Origin: RPRB01 sp035543115
Lineage (GTDB): Bacteria > Myxococcota > Myxococcia > Myxococcales > Myxococcaceae
Length of the DNA stretch: 64,000 bases
Assembly (NCBI GenBank): GCA_035543115.1
Contig: DATKKF010000113.1
Coordinates: forward strand, 1 to 64,000
Direction: 5' to 3'
Shown piece after piece: positions 46,855 to 56,650 of this stretch. Position numbers and translations under genes: made by a program. Position 1 is the stretch's first letter. Each line of letters opens with the position of its first letter. Under the pieces are notes generated by a model. The model made no database searches and was not told where the DNA came from. It worked only from the letters and a program-made list of their open reading frames with translations.

Positions 46855-47023
46855 TGAGGACTCCTTCAGGGGACCCAGGGCGATCCCTCGACCCGCCCCC
46901 ATTGCGCCCGGCGTGCCACCCCCGTCCACCCTCGGCACACTGCCGCCAGGGGTGCGGTCCACCTGCCGCGCCCCGTGTCTGCTTGCCCTGGTGCGGGTGG
47001 CTGAGCGAGGGTGCGCGGTCGCC

Positions 47024-47830
47024 TTGCTCGTTGCCAGCTGGAACATCAACTCGGTGCGCGCCCGGACCGACCGGCTCCTGGGCTGGCTCGACGCCCGGCG
47101 CCCGGATGTGGCGTGTCTTCAAGAGCTGAAGTGCACCGACGAGCAGTTCCCCTCCGAGGCGGTGCGAGCGCTGGGCTATCACCCGGCGCTGTTCGGCCAG
47201 AAGAGCTACAACGGGGTGGCCATCCTCGGTCGCGCCGAGCCCGAGCACATCGAGCGCGGATTCCTCGACGGCGAGGACGACGCCCAAGCCCGGGTGGTGA
47301 GCGCGACCGTGGCCGGCGTCCGCATCGCCTCGATCTATGCCCCGAACGGGCAGGCGGTGGACTCGCCGGCGTACCACCAGAAGCTCGAGTGGTACGGGCG
47401 GTTCCGCCGCTGGCTCGACCTGCGGCAGAGGAAGGACGAGCCCCTGGTCGTGTGTGGCGACTTCAACGTCGCCCCGGAGGAGCGGGACGTCTGGGACCCC
47501 AAGCTCTGGGAGGGGCAGACACTCTTCTCTCTTCCCGAGCGGGCGGCGCTGAGGCGCGCGGTGGAGTTCGGCCTCGAGGACACCCTCCGGCGGCTCCACC
47601 CCGAGCCCGGCCGGTACAGCTGGTGGGACTACCGGATGCTCGGGTTCCAGAAGAACCGGGGACTGCGGCTGGACCACATCTACGCCACGGCGCCGCTCAT
47701 GGCGCAGCTGCAGGCGGCGGGGATTGACCGGGAGGCCCGGAAGGGCCCCCAGCCGTCGGATCACGCACCGGTCTGGGCGCGGTTCCGCCTGGGCGGGGAG
47801 CCCGACGTGCACTCCGACCGGTTCGAGTGA
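47024..47830 (+). CDS. xthA: exodeoxyribonuclease III
   Basis: AP endonuclease/3' exonuclease of base-excision repair, 268 residues. Marks are ASWNINSVRAR, CLQELKC (metal Glu), IYAPNG, VVCGDFNVAP, RYSWWDYR, RLDHIYAT and PSDHAPVWA (catalytic DH). I took the TTG at 47024 because it gives the usual start (L-V-A-S-W-N); GTG codons at 46991, 46997 and further upstream are possible. Diverges from the TPR lipoprotein gene; 46855-47023 shows no clear promoter or gene. Confidence 0.94.
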   Translation: MLVASWNINSVRARTDRLLGWLDARRPDVACLQELKCTDEQFPSEAVRALGYHPALFGQKSYNGVAILGRAEPEHIERGFLDGEDDAQARVVSATVAGVRIASIYAPNGQAVDSPAYHQKLEWYGRFRRWLDLRQRKDEPLVVCGDFNVAPEERDVWDPKLWEGQTLFSLPERAALRRAVEFGLEDTLRRLHPEPGRYSWWDYRMLGFQKNRGLRLDHIYATAPLMAQLQAAGIDREARKGPQPSDHAPVWARFRLGGEPDVHSDRFE

Positions 47831-47914
47831 ATAGGGCAGGGGGGAGGTCCGTCGAAGCGCCCTCGGCTCCGGGCTACACTCCCCGGCCGGGGCTTCTCGA
47901 AGGGAGCTGCGGTC

Positions 47915-48709
47915 ATGTCGTCACGTGCTCTCCCCGTCGTCGTCGCGCTGCTGGCGGTCGGCTGTGCCCACGCCCCTGCCCGGACCGTGCCCGGGCCCGA
48001 CTGGGGCATCGCCCGGGCGAGCACCGAGGACACGTTCGAGATCGGCGGCCAGGCGGACCACTGGGGCGTCCGGGTGACCGACGACCAGATCCTCGGCATC
48101 CAGCCCGACTTCGCGCTGGCCCGGACCGACGGCGAGATCCGCGGCCGGGCGATGGGGGTGCCGGTGGTGGTGGGCTTCCACGAGGACGAGGGTGCCGGCG
48201 TGTACCGGGGAGCCCCCTTCCAGGTGAAGGTCGAGCGCACCCCGGCCGGCCTGCACGTCAACGGGCTCTTCGGTGGGGCGATCAGCGACTTCGAGCTCTC
48301 GGCGGACCGGATCAACGGGCGGATCGGGACCTGCGGCTGGGACGTGCGGTGGAACGGGAGCGTCTACTCGGGCAGCCGCGGCTGTGGCACCCGGATCGAG
48401 CCGGTCTCGGTCTCGCTGCCAGCCACCATGGCGCGCTGGTCGGACCTGGAGGTGGCGGGGACGCTGGGGCTCCTCATGAACGTGGGGGCGCCGCTGGGGA
48501 CGGACCGCCTGGTGGACAACTCGGCCGAGTTCCGCGGGCCGCCGGACCCGACGCTGATGCCGTACTACCGGCTGGCCTACAACCTCCGTCCGGCGGTGGG
48601 AGGAGCGCCCTACGGCCGCACTGGCCTACTGCCCGGGTCGGTCAGCGCGGCGGCCGCGGCCAGGGCCGCCGGCCCACGTCCGATGGCGCCGTCTGGCGCC
48701 AAGCACTGA
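47915..48709 (+). CDS. hypothetical lipoprotein
   Basis: 264 residues. Lipobox LLAVGC (Cys17), then a beta-rich body: DHWGVRVTDDQILGIQPDFALARTDG, GAPFQVKVERTPAGLHVNGLFGG, a Cys pair (GTCGWDVRWNG, RGCGTR) and a C-terminal low-complexity tail. No family recognised. GAAGGGAGCTG precedes the ATG. Ends 10 bp from the convergent response-regulator gene. Confidence 0.7.
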   Translation: MSSRALPVVVALLAVGCAHAPARTVPGPDWGIARASTEDTFEIGGQADHWGVRVTDDQILGIQPDFALARTDGEIRGRAMGVPVVVGFHEDEGAGVYRGAPFQVKVERTPAGLHVNGLFGGAISDFELSADRINGRIGTCGWDVRWNGSVYSGSRGCGTRIEPVSVSLPATMARWSDLEVAGTLGLLMNVGAPLGTDRLVDNSAEFRGPPDPTLMPYYRLAYNLRPAVGGAPYGRTGLLPGSVSAAAAARAAGPRPMAPSGAKH

Positions 48710-48719
48710 CCCCGGGGTC

Positions 48720-50192
<1,473 letters not shown>

Positions 50193-50264
50193 CACCGCAC
50201 TCCCGGTCGCGGCTGGCACGCCGCGACGACGTGTCCGGGCAGCCGCGCATGCTTCGAATTTCTT

Positions 50265-50294
50265 TTGACTGCCATCACAGCATGACGGTACAGC
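50265..50294 (+). promoter_or_regulatory. candidate promoter of pal
   Basis: TTGACT (50265-50270) and TACAGC (50289-50294) with an 18-bp spacer, preceded by an AT-rich patch (CGAATTTCTTT). In the 156-bp divergent gap between the regulator gene and pal. Confidence 0.45.
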
Positions 50295-50348
50295 GGGCGA
50301 CAGGGATCGAGCCGCCCAGGGCAGGGGGCCACCCGTGGAGGAGTGCGC

Positions 50349-51098
50349 ATGTCCCGTCGGTTCGGTGTGCTGGCGCTGGGAGTCCTGGGTCTTGCCGTTC
50401 TCACCGGATGTCCTCCCACGTATCCGAAGTGCGATTCGGACGAGCAGTGCAAGTCGCACAACGAGGTCTGCGTCGCTGGGCAGTGCCAGGAGTGCGCCAC
50501 CGACGCGAACTGCAAGGCCGGGTTCGTCTGTCAGGGGAACAAGTGCACCCCCAAGCCCGAGTGCACCACCGACCAGAACTGCCCGGCCGGGTCCACCTGC
50601 GCGTCCGGCAAGTGCACTCCCAAGGCCTGCACCGCGGACGGCGACTGTGGCCCCGGCGCCCGCTGCAAGAACAACCAGTGCGTTCCCAACACCTGCTCCA
50701 CCAACGACGACTGCGGTACGGGTGAGACCTGCCAGTCCGGCGTCTGCGCCAAGGGCGCCTCGTCCGACAAGTGCAACTGGACGCCGATCCACTTCGCCTT
50801 CGACCAGAGCGCGCTGACCGATTCCGCCCGGGCCCAGCTGAACGACCTCTCGGACTGCATCAAGAAGGGCGACTTCAAGAAGATCACCCTGGAAGGCAAT
50901 GCCGACGAGCGCGGCACCGAGGAGTACAACCTCCACCTCTCCAACCGCCGCGCGGCGAGCGTCCGCAAGTACCTGGTGGACCTCGGCGTGGCCCCGGCGA
51001 AGCTCGACACCGTGGGCTACGGCGAGAACCGGCCGGCGGTCGAGGGGCACAACGAGGAGGCCTGGGCCGCCAACCGCCGGGTGGAGTTCCGCCGCTAG
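50349..51098 (+). CDS. pal: peptidoglycan-associated lipoprotein with Cys-rich repeats
   Basis: 249 residues. Lipobox VLTGC (Cys at about 21). Residues 27-140 carry five Cys-rich repeats of about 20 residues, each C-x5-C-x5/6-C-x4-C (for example CATDANCKAGFVCQGNKC). The C-terminal domain is OmpA/Pal: IHFAFDQSALTDSARAQL, LEGNADERGTEEYNLHLSNRRA, GYGENRP, and WAANRRVEFR. It ties the outer membrane to peptidoglycan with the Tol complex. I chose ATG 50349 because GGAGGAG has proper spacing; GTG 50343 does not. The Cys repeats are extra compared with ordinary Pal. Confidence 0.9.
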   Translation: MSRRFGVLALGVLGLAVLTGCPPTYPKCDSDEQCKSHNEVCVAGQCQECATDANCKAGFVCQGNKCTPKPECTTDQNCPAGSTCASGKCTPKACTADGDCGPGARCKNNQCVPNTCSTNDDCGTGETCQSGVCAKGASSDKCNWTPIHFAFDQSALTDSARAQLNDLSDCIKKGDFKKITLEGNADERGTEEYNLHLSNRRAASVRKYLVDLGVAPAKLDTVGYGENRPAVEGHNEEAWAANRRVEFRR

Positions 51099-51884
51099 AT
51101 GCGGGGCGCCCGCGCCGCGCTGTCCCTCGGGGCCCTGGCCCTGGGGGCCTGCTTCTACTCGTCCGAGGCCGGCAAGAACCTCGAGACGCGGGTGGACAAG
51201 CTGGACAAGGACCTTCGCGCCGAGCAGAAGGCCCAGGCGGACAAGCTCGACCAGCAGCTCCCGCGCATCGACCAGAAGATCGCCGAGGTGACCAAGGCGC
51301 TGGACTCGCTGGACCAGGCCTCGCGGCGGAGCGGCGCGGACACCAGCGTCCAGCTGCAGAAGGTCATCGAGGACCTGGCGCAGCTGCGCGGGCAGGTGGA
51401 GGCCTACACCCACTCGCTCGACGCGCTGCAGGACAGGGCGGCGGCGGGGGACAAGAGGCTGGCGGAGGACGTTCCGCGGCCCACCGACAAGAAGGAGTTC
51501 TTCGCGCTGGCGCAGAGCAAGGCCAAGGCGGGCGACCTGACGACGGCCCGGGTGCTCTACCTGGACTTCATCCGCAAGTGGCCCAAGGACGACCTGGCGG
51601 GCGATGCGCACTTCGCCCTCGCCGAGTCGTACTACGCCCAGGACAACTGCCCGGAGGCGCTGCCGGAGTACGGGCAGCTCATCAAGAGCTTCGGCAAGTC
51701 CAAGTCGGTGCCGCTGGCCTACGTGCGCAGCGGGGACTGCTTCGCACGGCTGAAGAACCCCGAGGCCGCGCGGCTGGCCTACGAGCAGGTGCTGAAGGAC
51801 TACCCGAAGTCCTCGGAGGCCAAGTTGGCCCAGAAGGGGCTGTCGAACCTCAAGAAGGCCCCGTCCTCCAAGGGGAAGAAGTAG
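51099..51884 (+). CDS. cpoB: CpoB/YbgF-like TPR lipoprotein
   Basis: 261 residues. Lipobox LALGAC (Cys18); a coiled coil at 30-120 (LETRVDKLDKDLRAEQKAQ, LEDLAQLRG-type heptads); and a C-terminal TPR domain (EFFALAQSKAKAGDLTTARVLYLDFIRKWP, YAQDNCPEALPEY, AYEQVLKDYP), the layout of CpoB, which links PBP1B and Tol-Pal. It begins directly at the pal stop with no gap. Tol genes are not in the window. The lipid anchor differs from the soluble E. coli protein. Confidence 0.85.
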   Translation: MRGARAALSLGALALGACFYSSEAGKNLETRVDKLDKDLRAEQKAQADKLDQQLPRIDQKIAEVTKALDSLDQASRRSGADTSVQLQKVIEDLAQLRGQVEAYTHSLDALQDRAAAGDKRLAEDVPRPTDKKEFFALAQSKAKAGDLTTARVLYLDFIRKWPKDDLAGDAHFALAESYYAQDNCPEALPEYGQLIKSFGKSKSVPLAYVRSGDCFARLKNPEAARLAYEQVLKDYPKSSEAKLAQKGLSNLKKAPSSKGKK

Positions 51885-52008
51885 CGCCTGTCCCGCCCTT
51901 GAGGCGGAGCCTGGTCGCTGTTAGAGAAGCCCGCCTCGCCCGCCGGTCCTCCGGGGACATGAGGTCTTCCGGGGCAAGGCGGTCCGCATGACTGGAGCTG
52001 CACGTCCC

Positions 52009-52269
52009 ATGAAGCCCGACCTTCACCCGGTCTACCCCCCCTCGCGCATCACCTGCGCCTGCGGCAACGTGATCGAGACCCGCAGCACCCGCGGCTCGTT
52101 CCACGTCGAGATCTGCTCGGCCTGCCACCCCTTCTTCACCGGCAAGTACAAGCTGGTGGACACCGAGGGTCGCGTCGAGCGGTTCCGCAAGAAGTACGAG
52201 GCCAAGCCGGGGACTCCGGCTCCGGCGGCGCCGAGCAGCAGCAAGAAGGCGCCGAAGGCCAAGGCCTGA
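52009..52269 (+). CDS. rpmE: 50S ribosomal protein L31
   Basis: 86 residues from ATG 52009 (MKPDLHPVY); an upstream in-frame ATG at 51988 adds seven residues. CACGN and CSACHPFFTG supply the Cys ligands of the zinc-containing L31 form, with RVERFRKKY. The C-terminus is an Ala/Lys/Pro tail. A possible promoter is TTGAGG (51899-51904) and TTAGAG (51921-51926). Usually followed by a YqhQ-type gene and prfA; here the YqhQ-type gene follows but prfA does not. Confidence 0.93.
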   Translation: MKPDLHPVYPPSRITCACGNVIETRSTRGSFHVEICSACHPFFTGKYKLVDTEGRVERFRKKYEAKPGTPAPAAPSSSKKAPKAKA

Positions 52270-52285
52270 AGCAGATCGCCCGGGT

Positions 52286-53314
52286 TTGAGCGAGCGTCCC
52301 TACATCGGTGGGCAGGCGGTCCTGGAGGGGGTGATGATGCGTTCCCCGGGGAGCCTGGTGGTCGCCGTTCGCCGTCCGGATGGGCAGATCGCCGTCCGGG
52401 AGGAGGCGTGGGAGACGCTCTGGCCGCGGGCGACGCTGCTCCGGAGGCCGTTCCTCCGCGGCGCGGTGGTGCTCATCGAGTCGGTGTGGAACGGCTTCAC
52501 CGCCCTGGCCTTCAGTGCGGAGCAGGCGGAGCTCGAGGAGAGCGCCGGCAACGATGGGGCGGAGTCGCCCCGACCGGTCGCGATCCCCGAGGCTCCGGCG
52601 ACGGGCCGGTTGACGCGCGGCCTGCTGCTCGGCCTGTCGTTCCTGTTCATGGTGGGGCTGTTCATCGCCGCGCCGCATCTGTTGACCCTGCTGCTCTTCA
52701 AGCTCCTGGGGCGTGACCCGAGCCTGAAGGGGCTCCTGTTCCACGTGGTGGACGGGGTGTTCCGGATCGCGATCCTCGTCGGCTGGCTGGCGCTGGTGGC
52801 GCGGACGAAGGATGCGCAGCGGCTGTTCCAGTACCACGGGGCGGAGCACAAGGCGATCTGGACCTACGAGTCGAAGCTCCCGCTCACCGTGGAGAACGCC
52901 CGCGGCTTCACCACCCAGCATCCCCGCTGTGGCACGAGCTTCCTCTTCGTGGTGGTGGGGGTGGCGGTGCTGCTGCACATCCTCGTGCTCCCGTTCGTTC
53001 CGACGATCTCCAGCGTGGGTGCGCTGCAGACCCTGGCCGTGCTGGGCCTCAAGATCCTGCTGGCGCTCCCGGTGGCGGGGATCGCCTACGAGCTCCAGAA
53101 GCGCTCGGCCCGCGCGGATTGCCCGCCGGTGCTGAAGGCGCTGGTGAGCCCGGGGCTGTGGCTCCAGCGCATCACCACGGTGGAGCCCACCGACGACCAG
53201 CTGGAGATCGCGCTCCTCGCCCTCGACCGGGCGTTGGCTCGGGAAGAGGGGAGACCCCGGGCCGTCGACGGCGTGCAGGTGTACCCGGACTTCTCGGTCG
53301 CCCTCGCTGCCTGA
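52286..53314 (+). CDS. DUF1385 (YqhQ-like) membrane protein
   Basis: 342 residues. YIGGQAVLEGVMMRSP (family start), about four hydrophobic segments (RGLLLGLSFLFMVGLFIAA and others), FQYHGAEHKAIWTYE (the conserved EHK motif), and RCGTSFLFVVVGVAVLLH. Predicted polytopic inner-membrane protein with unknown function; homologues often sit beside rpmE. TTG start at 52286, 16 bp after rpmE. Confidence 0.9.
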   Translation: MSERPYIGGQAVLEGVMMRSPGSLVVAVRRPDGQIAVREEAWETLWPRATLLRRPFLRGAVVLIESVWNGFTALAFSAEQAELEESAGNDGAESPRPVAIPEAPATGRLTRGLLLGLSFLFMVGLFIAAPHLLTLLLFKLLGRDPSLKGLLFHVVDGVFRIAILVGWLALVARTKDAQRLFQYHGAEHKAIWTYESKLPLTVENARGFTTQHPRCGTSFLFVVVGVAVLLHILVLPFVPTISSVGALQTLAVLGLKILLALPVAGIAYELQKRSARADCPPVLKALVSPGLWLQRITTVEPTDDQLEIALLALDRALAREEGRPRAVDGVQVYPDFSVALAA

Positions 53315-53789
53315 AGGCTGAGCCGCCCCCCCCCGGATTCGCGGAATGTGGGCGGGGCAGCGGCCTCTGCTCCGGAGGGGACGCGGGCGGCTGGCTCGTG
53401 GGCGGCACGGCCGTGCACGCGCCTGGCCTCGGTCCGGTCCGTGGCAGTGTGCAACGACGTTGTCCTGGGGAGCACTGGACTGGCGAGCTCAGCTCTGGGC
53501 CGTCGACGTCGGCCCCAGACCAGGGCCGGCTCACTGACCGGTTCACCGGTTCGGGATGTGGGGAGCCTTCTGGCATACCGAAACGGTCATCGACGGGAGG
53601 GCGGGGCGCGGGCAGCCGCCTCGAGCGGCCCAAGCGGTTTCCCCAACGCAACTTTGGAATCACCTCGGGCGCTCTCCGCGCGTCGGCTCCTGGCAGACGC
53701 CGCCGGAGTCTTCTTCCGGTTGCCGCTCAGGTCTGTAGCACTCGCCCGGAACTGGCTGCGATCGATCGCTCGGGTACCGTGAGTCGGGC
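53315..53789. other. gene-free stretch of 475 bp
   Basis: No credible gene: the open frames (for example 53348-53782) are Arg/Ala/Ser-rich without family signals. It contains GGGCCG/CGGCCC around a 7-nt centre near 53497-53515, ACCGGT-TC-ACCGGT near 53539-53552 and less GC-biased patches (CAACTTTGGAATC). Possibly the leftover of a deleted or replaced gene. The only gap over 300 bp in the window. Confidence 0.5.
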
Positions 53790-54743
53790 ATGGCCAACGC
53801 CGCCCGCGCCCCTCGTGTCCTCGCTCCCGGGTCCCCTTTCCCCGAGCTGCCTGCGTGGGCAGCCGGTCCCCGGTGGACCCTGCACGCGGGCGACTGTCTG
53901 GACCGGCTCGCGGCGCTGCCCGAGGCCAGCGTCGACCTCGTCTTCGCCGATCCGCCATACTTCCTGAGCAACGGCGGTTTCACCTGCCAGTCGGGACGGC
54001 GTGCCCCGGTCGGGAAGGGCGCCTGGGACACCTCGCGCGGCCTCGAGCAGGACCACCGCTTCACCCGCGCGTGGATCGATGCCTGCGGCCGGGTGCTGAA
54101 GCCCACCGGCTCGCTGTGGATCTCCGGCACCCAGCACGTCATCTTCTCCGCCGGCTTCGCCCTGCAGACCCTCGGGTGGCGGCTGCTCAACACCGTCACC
54201 TGGTACAAGCCGAACGCGAGCCCGAACCTCTCCTGCCGGTACTTCACCCACAGCTCGGAGATCCTGGTGTGGGCTGCTCCGCGCCGGCCCGGCCGCCTCC
54301 AGCACCTCTTCGACTATCCGCGCATGAAGTCGGAGAACGGCGGCAAGCAGATGCGCGACGTCTGGGCCCTGCCGCGGCCGGGTGACGAGGAGCTCGACGC
54401 GGACGGGCAGGGTCGCATCTGGACGCTCACCAGCCCCCGGCCGGAGGAGAAGGCCCACGGCAAGCACCCGACCCAGAAGCCGGTGGCGCTCCTCCGGCGC
54501 ATCATCGAGGCCACCGCGCCCGAAGGTGGGCTGGTGCTCGACCCGTTCTCCGGGAGCGGCACGACGGGCGTCGCCGCGCTCCGGCTCGGCCGGCGCTTCC
54601 TCGGCATCGAGCAGGATCCGGCCTGGCTTGGCCTGGCGCGGGCCCGGCTCGAGGCCGAGTCGGAGGGTGCGACCCCGACCATCGGAGAGAGCTTCGGTCC
54701 ACGGCGCAGCAGGGCACGCCGGGTGAAGGGCGAATGGAGTTGA
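53790..54743 (+). CDS. solitary DNA adenine/cytosine methyltransferase (beta class)
   Basis: 317 residues. DPPY (54-57) in LVFADPPYFLSNGG is the catalytic motif IV; the AdoMet motif LDPFSGSGTTG is near residue 250, so the order (IV before I) is beta class. TRD-like region at 100-230 and HPTQKPVALLRRII (motif X). N6-adenine or N4-cytosine; DPPY favours N6-adenine. No restriction enzyme, specificity subunit or Vsr nearby. Could be an orphan regulatory methyltransferase or the remnant of a restriction system. Confidence 0.9.
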   Translation: MANAARAPRVLAPGSPFPELPAWAAGPRWTLHAGDCLDRLAALPEASVDLVFADPPYFLSNGGFTCQSGRRAPVGKGAWDTSRGLEQDHRFTRAWIDACGRVLKPTGSLWISGTQHVIFSAGFALQTLGWRLLNTVTWYKPNASPNLSCRYFTHSSEILVWAAPRRPGRLQHLFDYPRMKSENGGKQMRDVWALPRPGDEELDADGQGRIWTLTSPRPEEKAHGKHPTQKPVALLRRIIEATAPEGGLVLDPFSGSGTTGVAALRLGRRFLGIEQDPAWLGLARARLEAESEGATPTIGESFGPRRSRARRVKGEWS

Positions 54744-54770
54744 CTGGGCTCGCCAACGGCCGGCTCTGAG

Positions 54771-54872
54771 ATGCTCGAGGGCTTCACCTTCGACCAGCCG
54801 TGGCCTGCGGAGAGCGCCCGGTTCGAGCTTCGATACGAGCCCTTCCCGAGACGGCTCTCCGCTCTCGACTGA
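54771..54872 (+). other. short ORF after methyltransferase
   Basis: 33-residue reading frame (start MLEGFTFDQPWP, end RRLSALD) with normal amino-acid composition, in the 138-bp gap after the methyltransferase. Too short to call; could be a remnant of a longer gene. Confidence 0.2.
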
Positions 54873-54881
54873 ACGCGGTGC

Positions 54882-56633
54882 TCAGGCGCCCTTGCGCAGC
54901 AGCGCGTCCACGCCGGCCGCGGCGATGACGTGGTACCGCTTCCGATACCGCCGCGCGCAGGCCTCGGCGAGGCTCCGCGTCCCCTGTCCGGCGATGAGCG
55001 CGGCGTAGAGCGGTTTGAGGTACTTCATCCGTCCCACCTCGCCGAGCAGCACCTCGGCGCGGCGGACCGCCGGCGCGTGGCCGCTGCGGATGGCCACCGT
55101 CAGCCAGGCCACCAGCACCTCGGGATTGGGCGCCTCGGTGAGGTGGAAGCGCTCGTCGAGCGCCGTCATCAGCTCGGCCGGGGACGGCCGGGGCAGGTGG
55201 TTCAGGTACACCTGCCACTCCCACGGTGACCAGTCCTCGGCGGACCCCGGCGGCAGCTGCGTCTTCAGCGCCTCCACCCGCTCGAGACGGCTGCTCCGTG
55301 CCACCGGGGCCCCGGGAGGCACGCCCTCGGCGTCGATCCACCGGGGCGCGTCCACCGCCTCGAGCGCGCCCGGCAGCTCGGCCCGCACGAGCTCCAGCAG
55401 CTCCTCGGTGGTGATGGACTGGAACCGGAACGCCGCCATGTAACGCCGGAGGAAGCGATCGAAGGCCGGGCGCCCCACGGTGTCCTCCAGCGCGCGGAGG
55501 AACAGGTACCCCTTCTCGTACGGCACCTGGCTGAAGGCGTCGTCCGGGTCCACCCCCGCGAGCTTCGTCCGCAGCCGGGTGAGCTCCGGTCGGTCACGGA
55601 AGTTGGCCACCGCCTCGTCCAGGGCCTGGCGCCCCACCGCCGCGTGCAATGCGACCATCTCCGGCCCCTCCAGCACCTCGAGGATGCGCCGCTCGGCGAA
55701 GACGGTGAACCCCTCGTTCAGCCAGAAGTCCTCCGCGGTGGCGTTCGACACCAGATTCCCCGTCCAGCTGTGCGAGAGCTCGTGGGCCACCACGTTCACC
55801 AGCGACCGGTCGCCGGTCAGGAGCGTCGGGGTGAGGAAGGTGAGGCGCGGGTTCTCCATGCCGCCATAGGGGAACGACGGCGGCAGCACCAGGAGGTCGA
55901 ATCGCCCCCACGGGTACGGCCCGAACAGCGCCTCGGCCGAGGTGAGCATCCGGTCCACCCCGACGAACTCGTGCGCCGCGCGGCCGACCACCGACGGCTC
56001 CGCCCACACCCGGCTCCGGGGTCCCAGCTCCCGGGACTCGAGGTCTCCCACCGCGAACGCGAAGAGGTACGGCGGGATGGGCTCGTCCATCCGGTAGCGC
56101 TCCACCGCGCGGTCGCCCCGGACCTCTCGATCGACCGACCCGGCCGCCATCAGCCCCCGGAGCGCCGCGGGGACGGTGAGCGCGGCGTCGTAGGTGATGC
56201 GCAGGCGCGGGGTGTCCTGGAGCGGCACCACCGAGCGCGCGTGGATGGCCTGGCACTGGCTGTAGAGGAACGGCGCCTTGCCGCCGGCGGTCTGCTCCGG
56301 CTCGAGCCATTGCAGCGCGGACGCCTCGGGGCCGGTGCGGTAGCGGATGACGCAGGTATCCACGCCGGCGGGAAGCTCGACCCGGAGCCGCTCGCCGAGG
56401 ATGGGCTCCGGGGCTCCCACCTCGAACCGGAGCGGCCGCCCGTCCGGTGCGGTCACCTCCTGTACCTCGAGCCCCCGGCTGTCCAGGTCGACCGGGCCGC
56501 CCCCGCGGTCGAAGGAGAGCGTGGCCGTGGCCCGCACCATTCGTCCGGCGAAGTCCACCTCGGCGTTCCACGAGAGATGGCGCTGGTGAGGCTGCGCGAG
56601 GTCGGTGTGGCTGTGCGGGTCCGGTCGGGCCAT
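54882..56633 (-). CDS. M1-family zinc metallopeptidase (LTA4 hydrolase/aminopeptidase-like)
   Basis: 583 residues. GGMENP, then VAHELSHSWTGNLV (HExxH at 284-288) and NEGFTVFAERR (third zinc ligand Glu) are diagnostic of M1. The N-terminal beta saddle (SWNAEVDFAGRMVRATATL) and C-terminal helical leukotriene-hydrolase domain make it LTA4H-like. Cytoplasmic aminopeptidase activity is expected. ATG 56633; the open frame upstream is within the MutS-like gene. Follows that gene by 17 bp, so co-transcribed. Confidence 0.93.
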   Translation of the reverse strand: MARPDPHSHTDLAQPHQRHLSWNAEVDFAGRMVRATATLSFDRGGGPVDLDSRGLEVQEVTAPDGRPLRFEVGAPEPILGERLRVELPAGVDTCVIRYRTGPEASALQWLEPEQTAGGKAPFLYSQCQAIHARSVVPLQDTPRLRITYDAALTVPAALRGLMAAGSVDREVRGDRAVERYRMDEPIPPYLFAFAVGDLESRELGPRSRVWAEPSVVGRAAHEFVGVDRMLTSAEALFGPYPWGRFDLLVLPPSFPYGGMENPRLTFLTPTLLTGDRSLVNVVAHELSHSWTGNLVSNATAEDFWLNEGFTVFAERRILEVLEGPEMVALHAAVGRQALDEAVANFRDRPELTRLRTKLAGVDPDDAFSQVPYEKGYLFLRALEDTVGRPAFDRFLRRYMAAFRFQSITTEELLELVRAELPGALEAVDAPRWIDAEGVPPGAPVARSSRLERVEALKTQLPPGSAEDWSPWEWQVYLNHLPRPSPAELMTALDERFHLTEAPNPEVLVAWLTVAIRSGHAPAVRRAEVLLGEVGRMKYLKPLYAALIAGQGTRSLAEACARRYRKRYHVIAAAGVDALLRKGA

Positions 56634-56650
56634 CGTTGGCGGGCTCCCTC

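Noticed and set aside
50193..51611. Upstream extension of the sigma-54 regulator frame
   Set aside because: Antisense to pal and cpoB; Leu/Val/Gly low-complexity translation without homology.
53348..53782. 144-residue frame in the gene-free stretch
   Set aside because: No ribosome site, Arg/Ala/Ser bias, no recognisable fold; competing frames overlap it.
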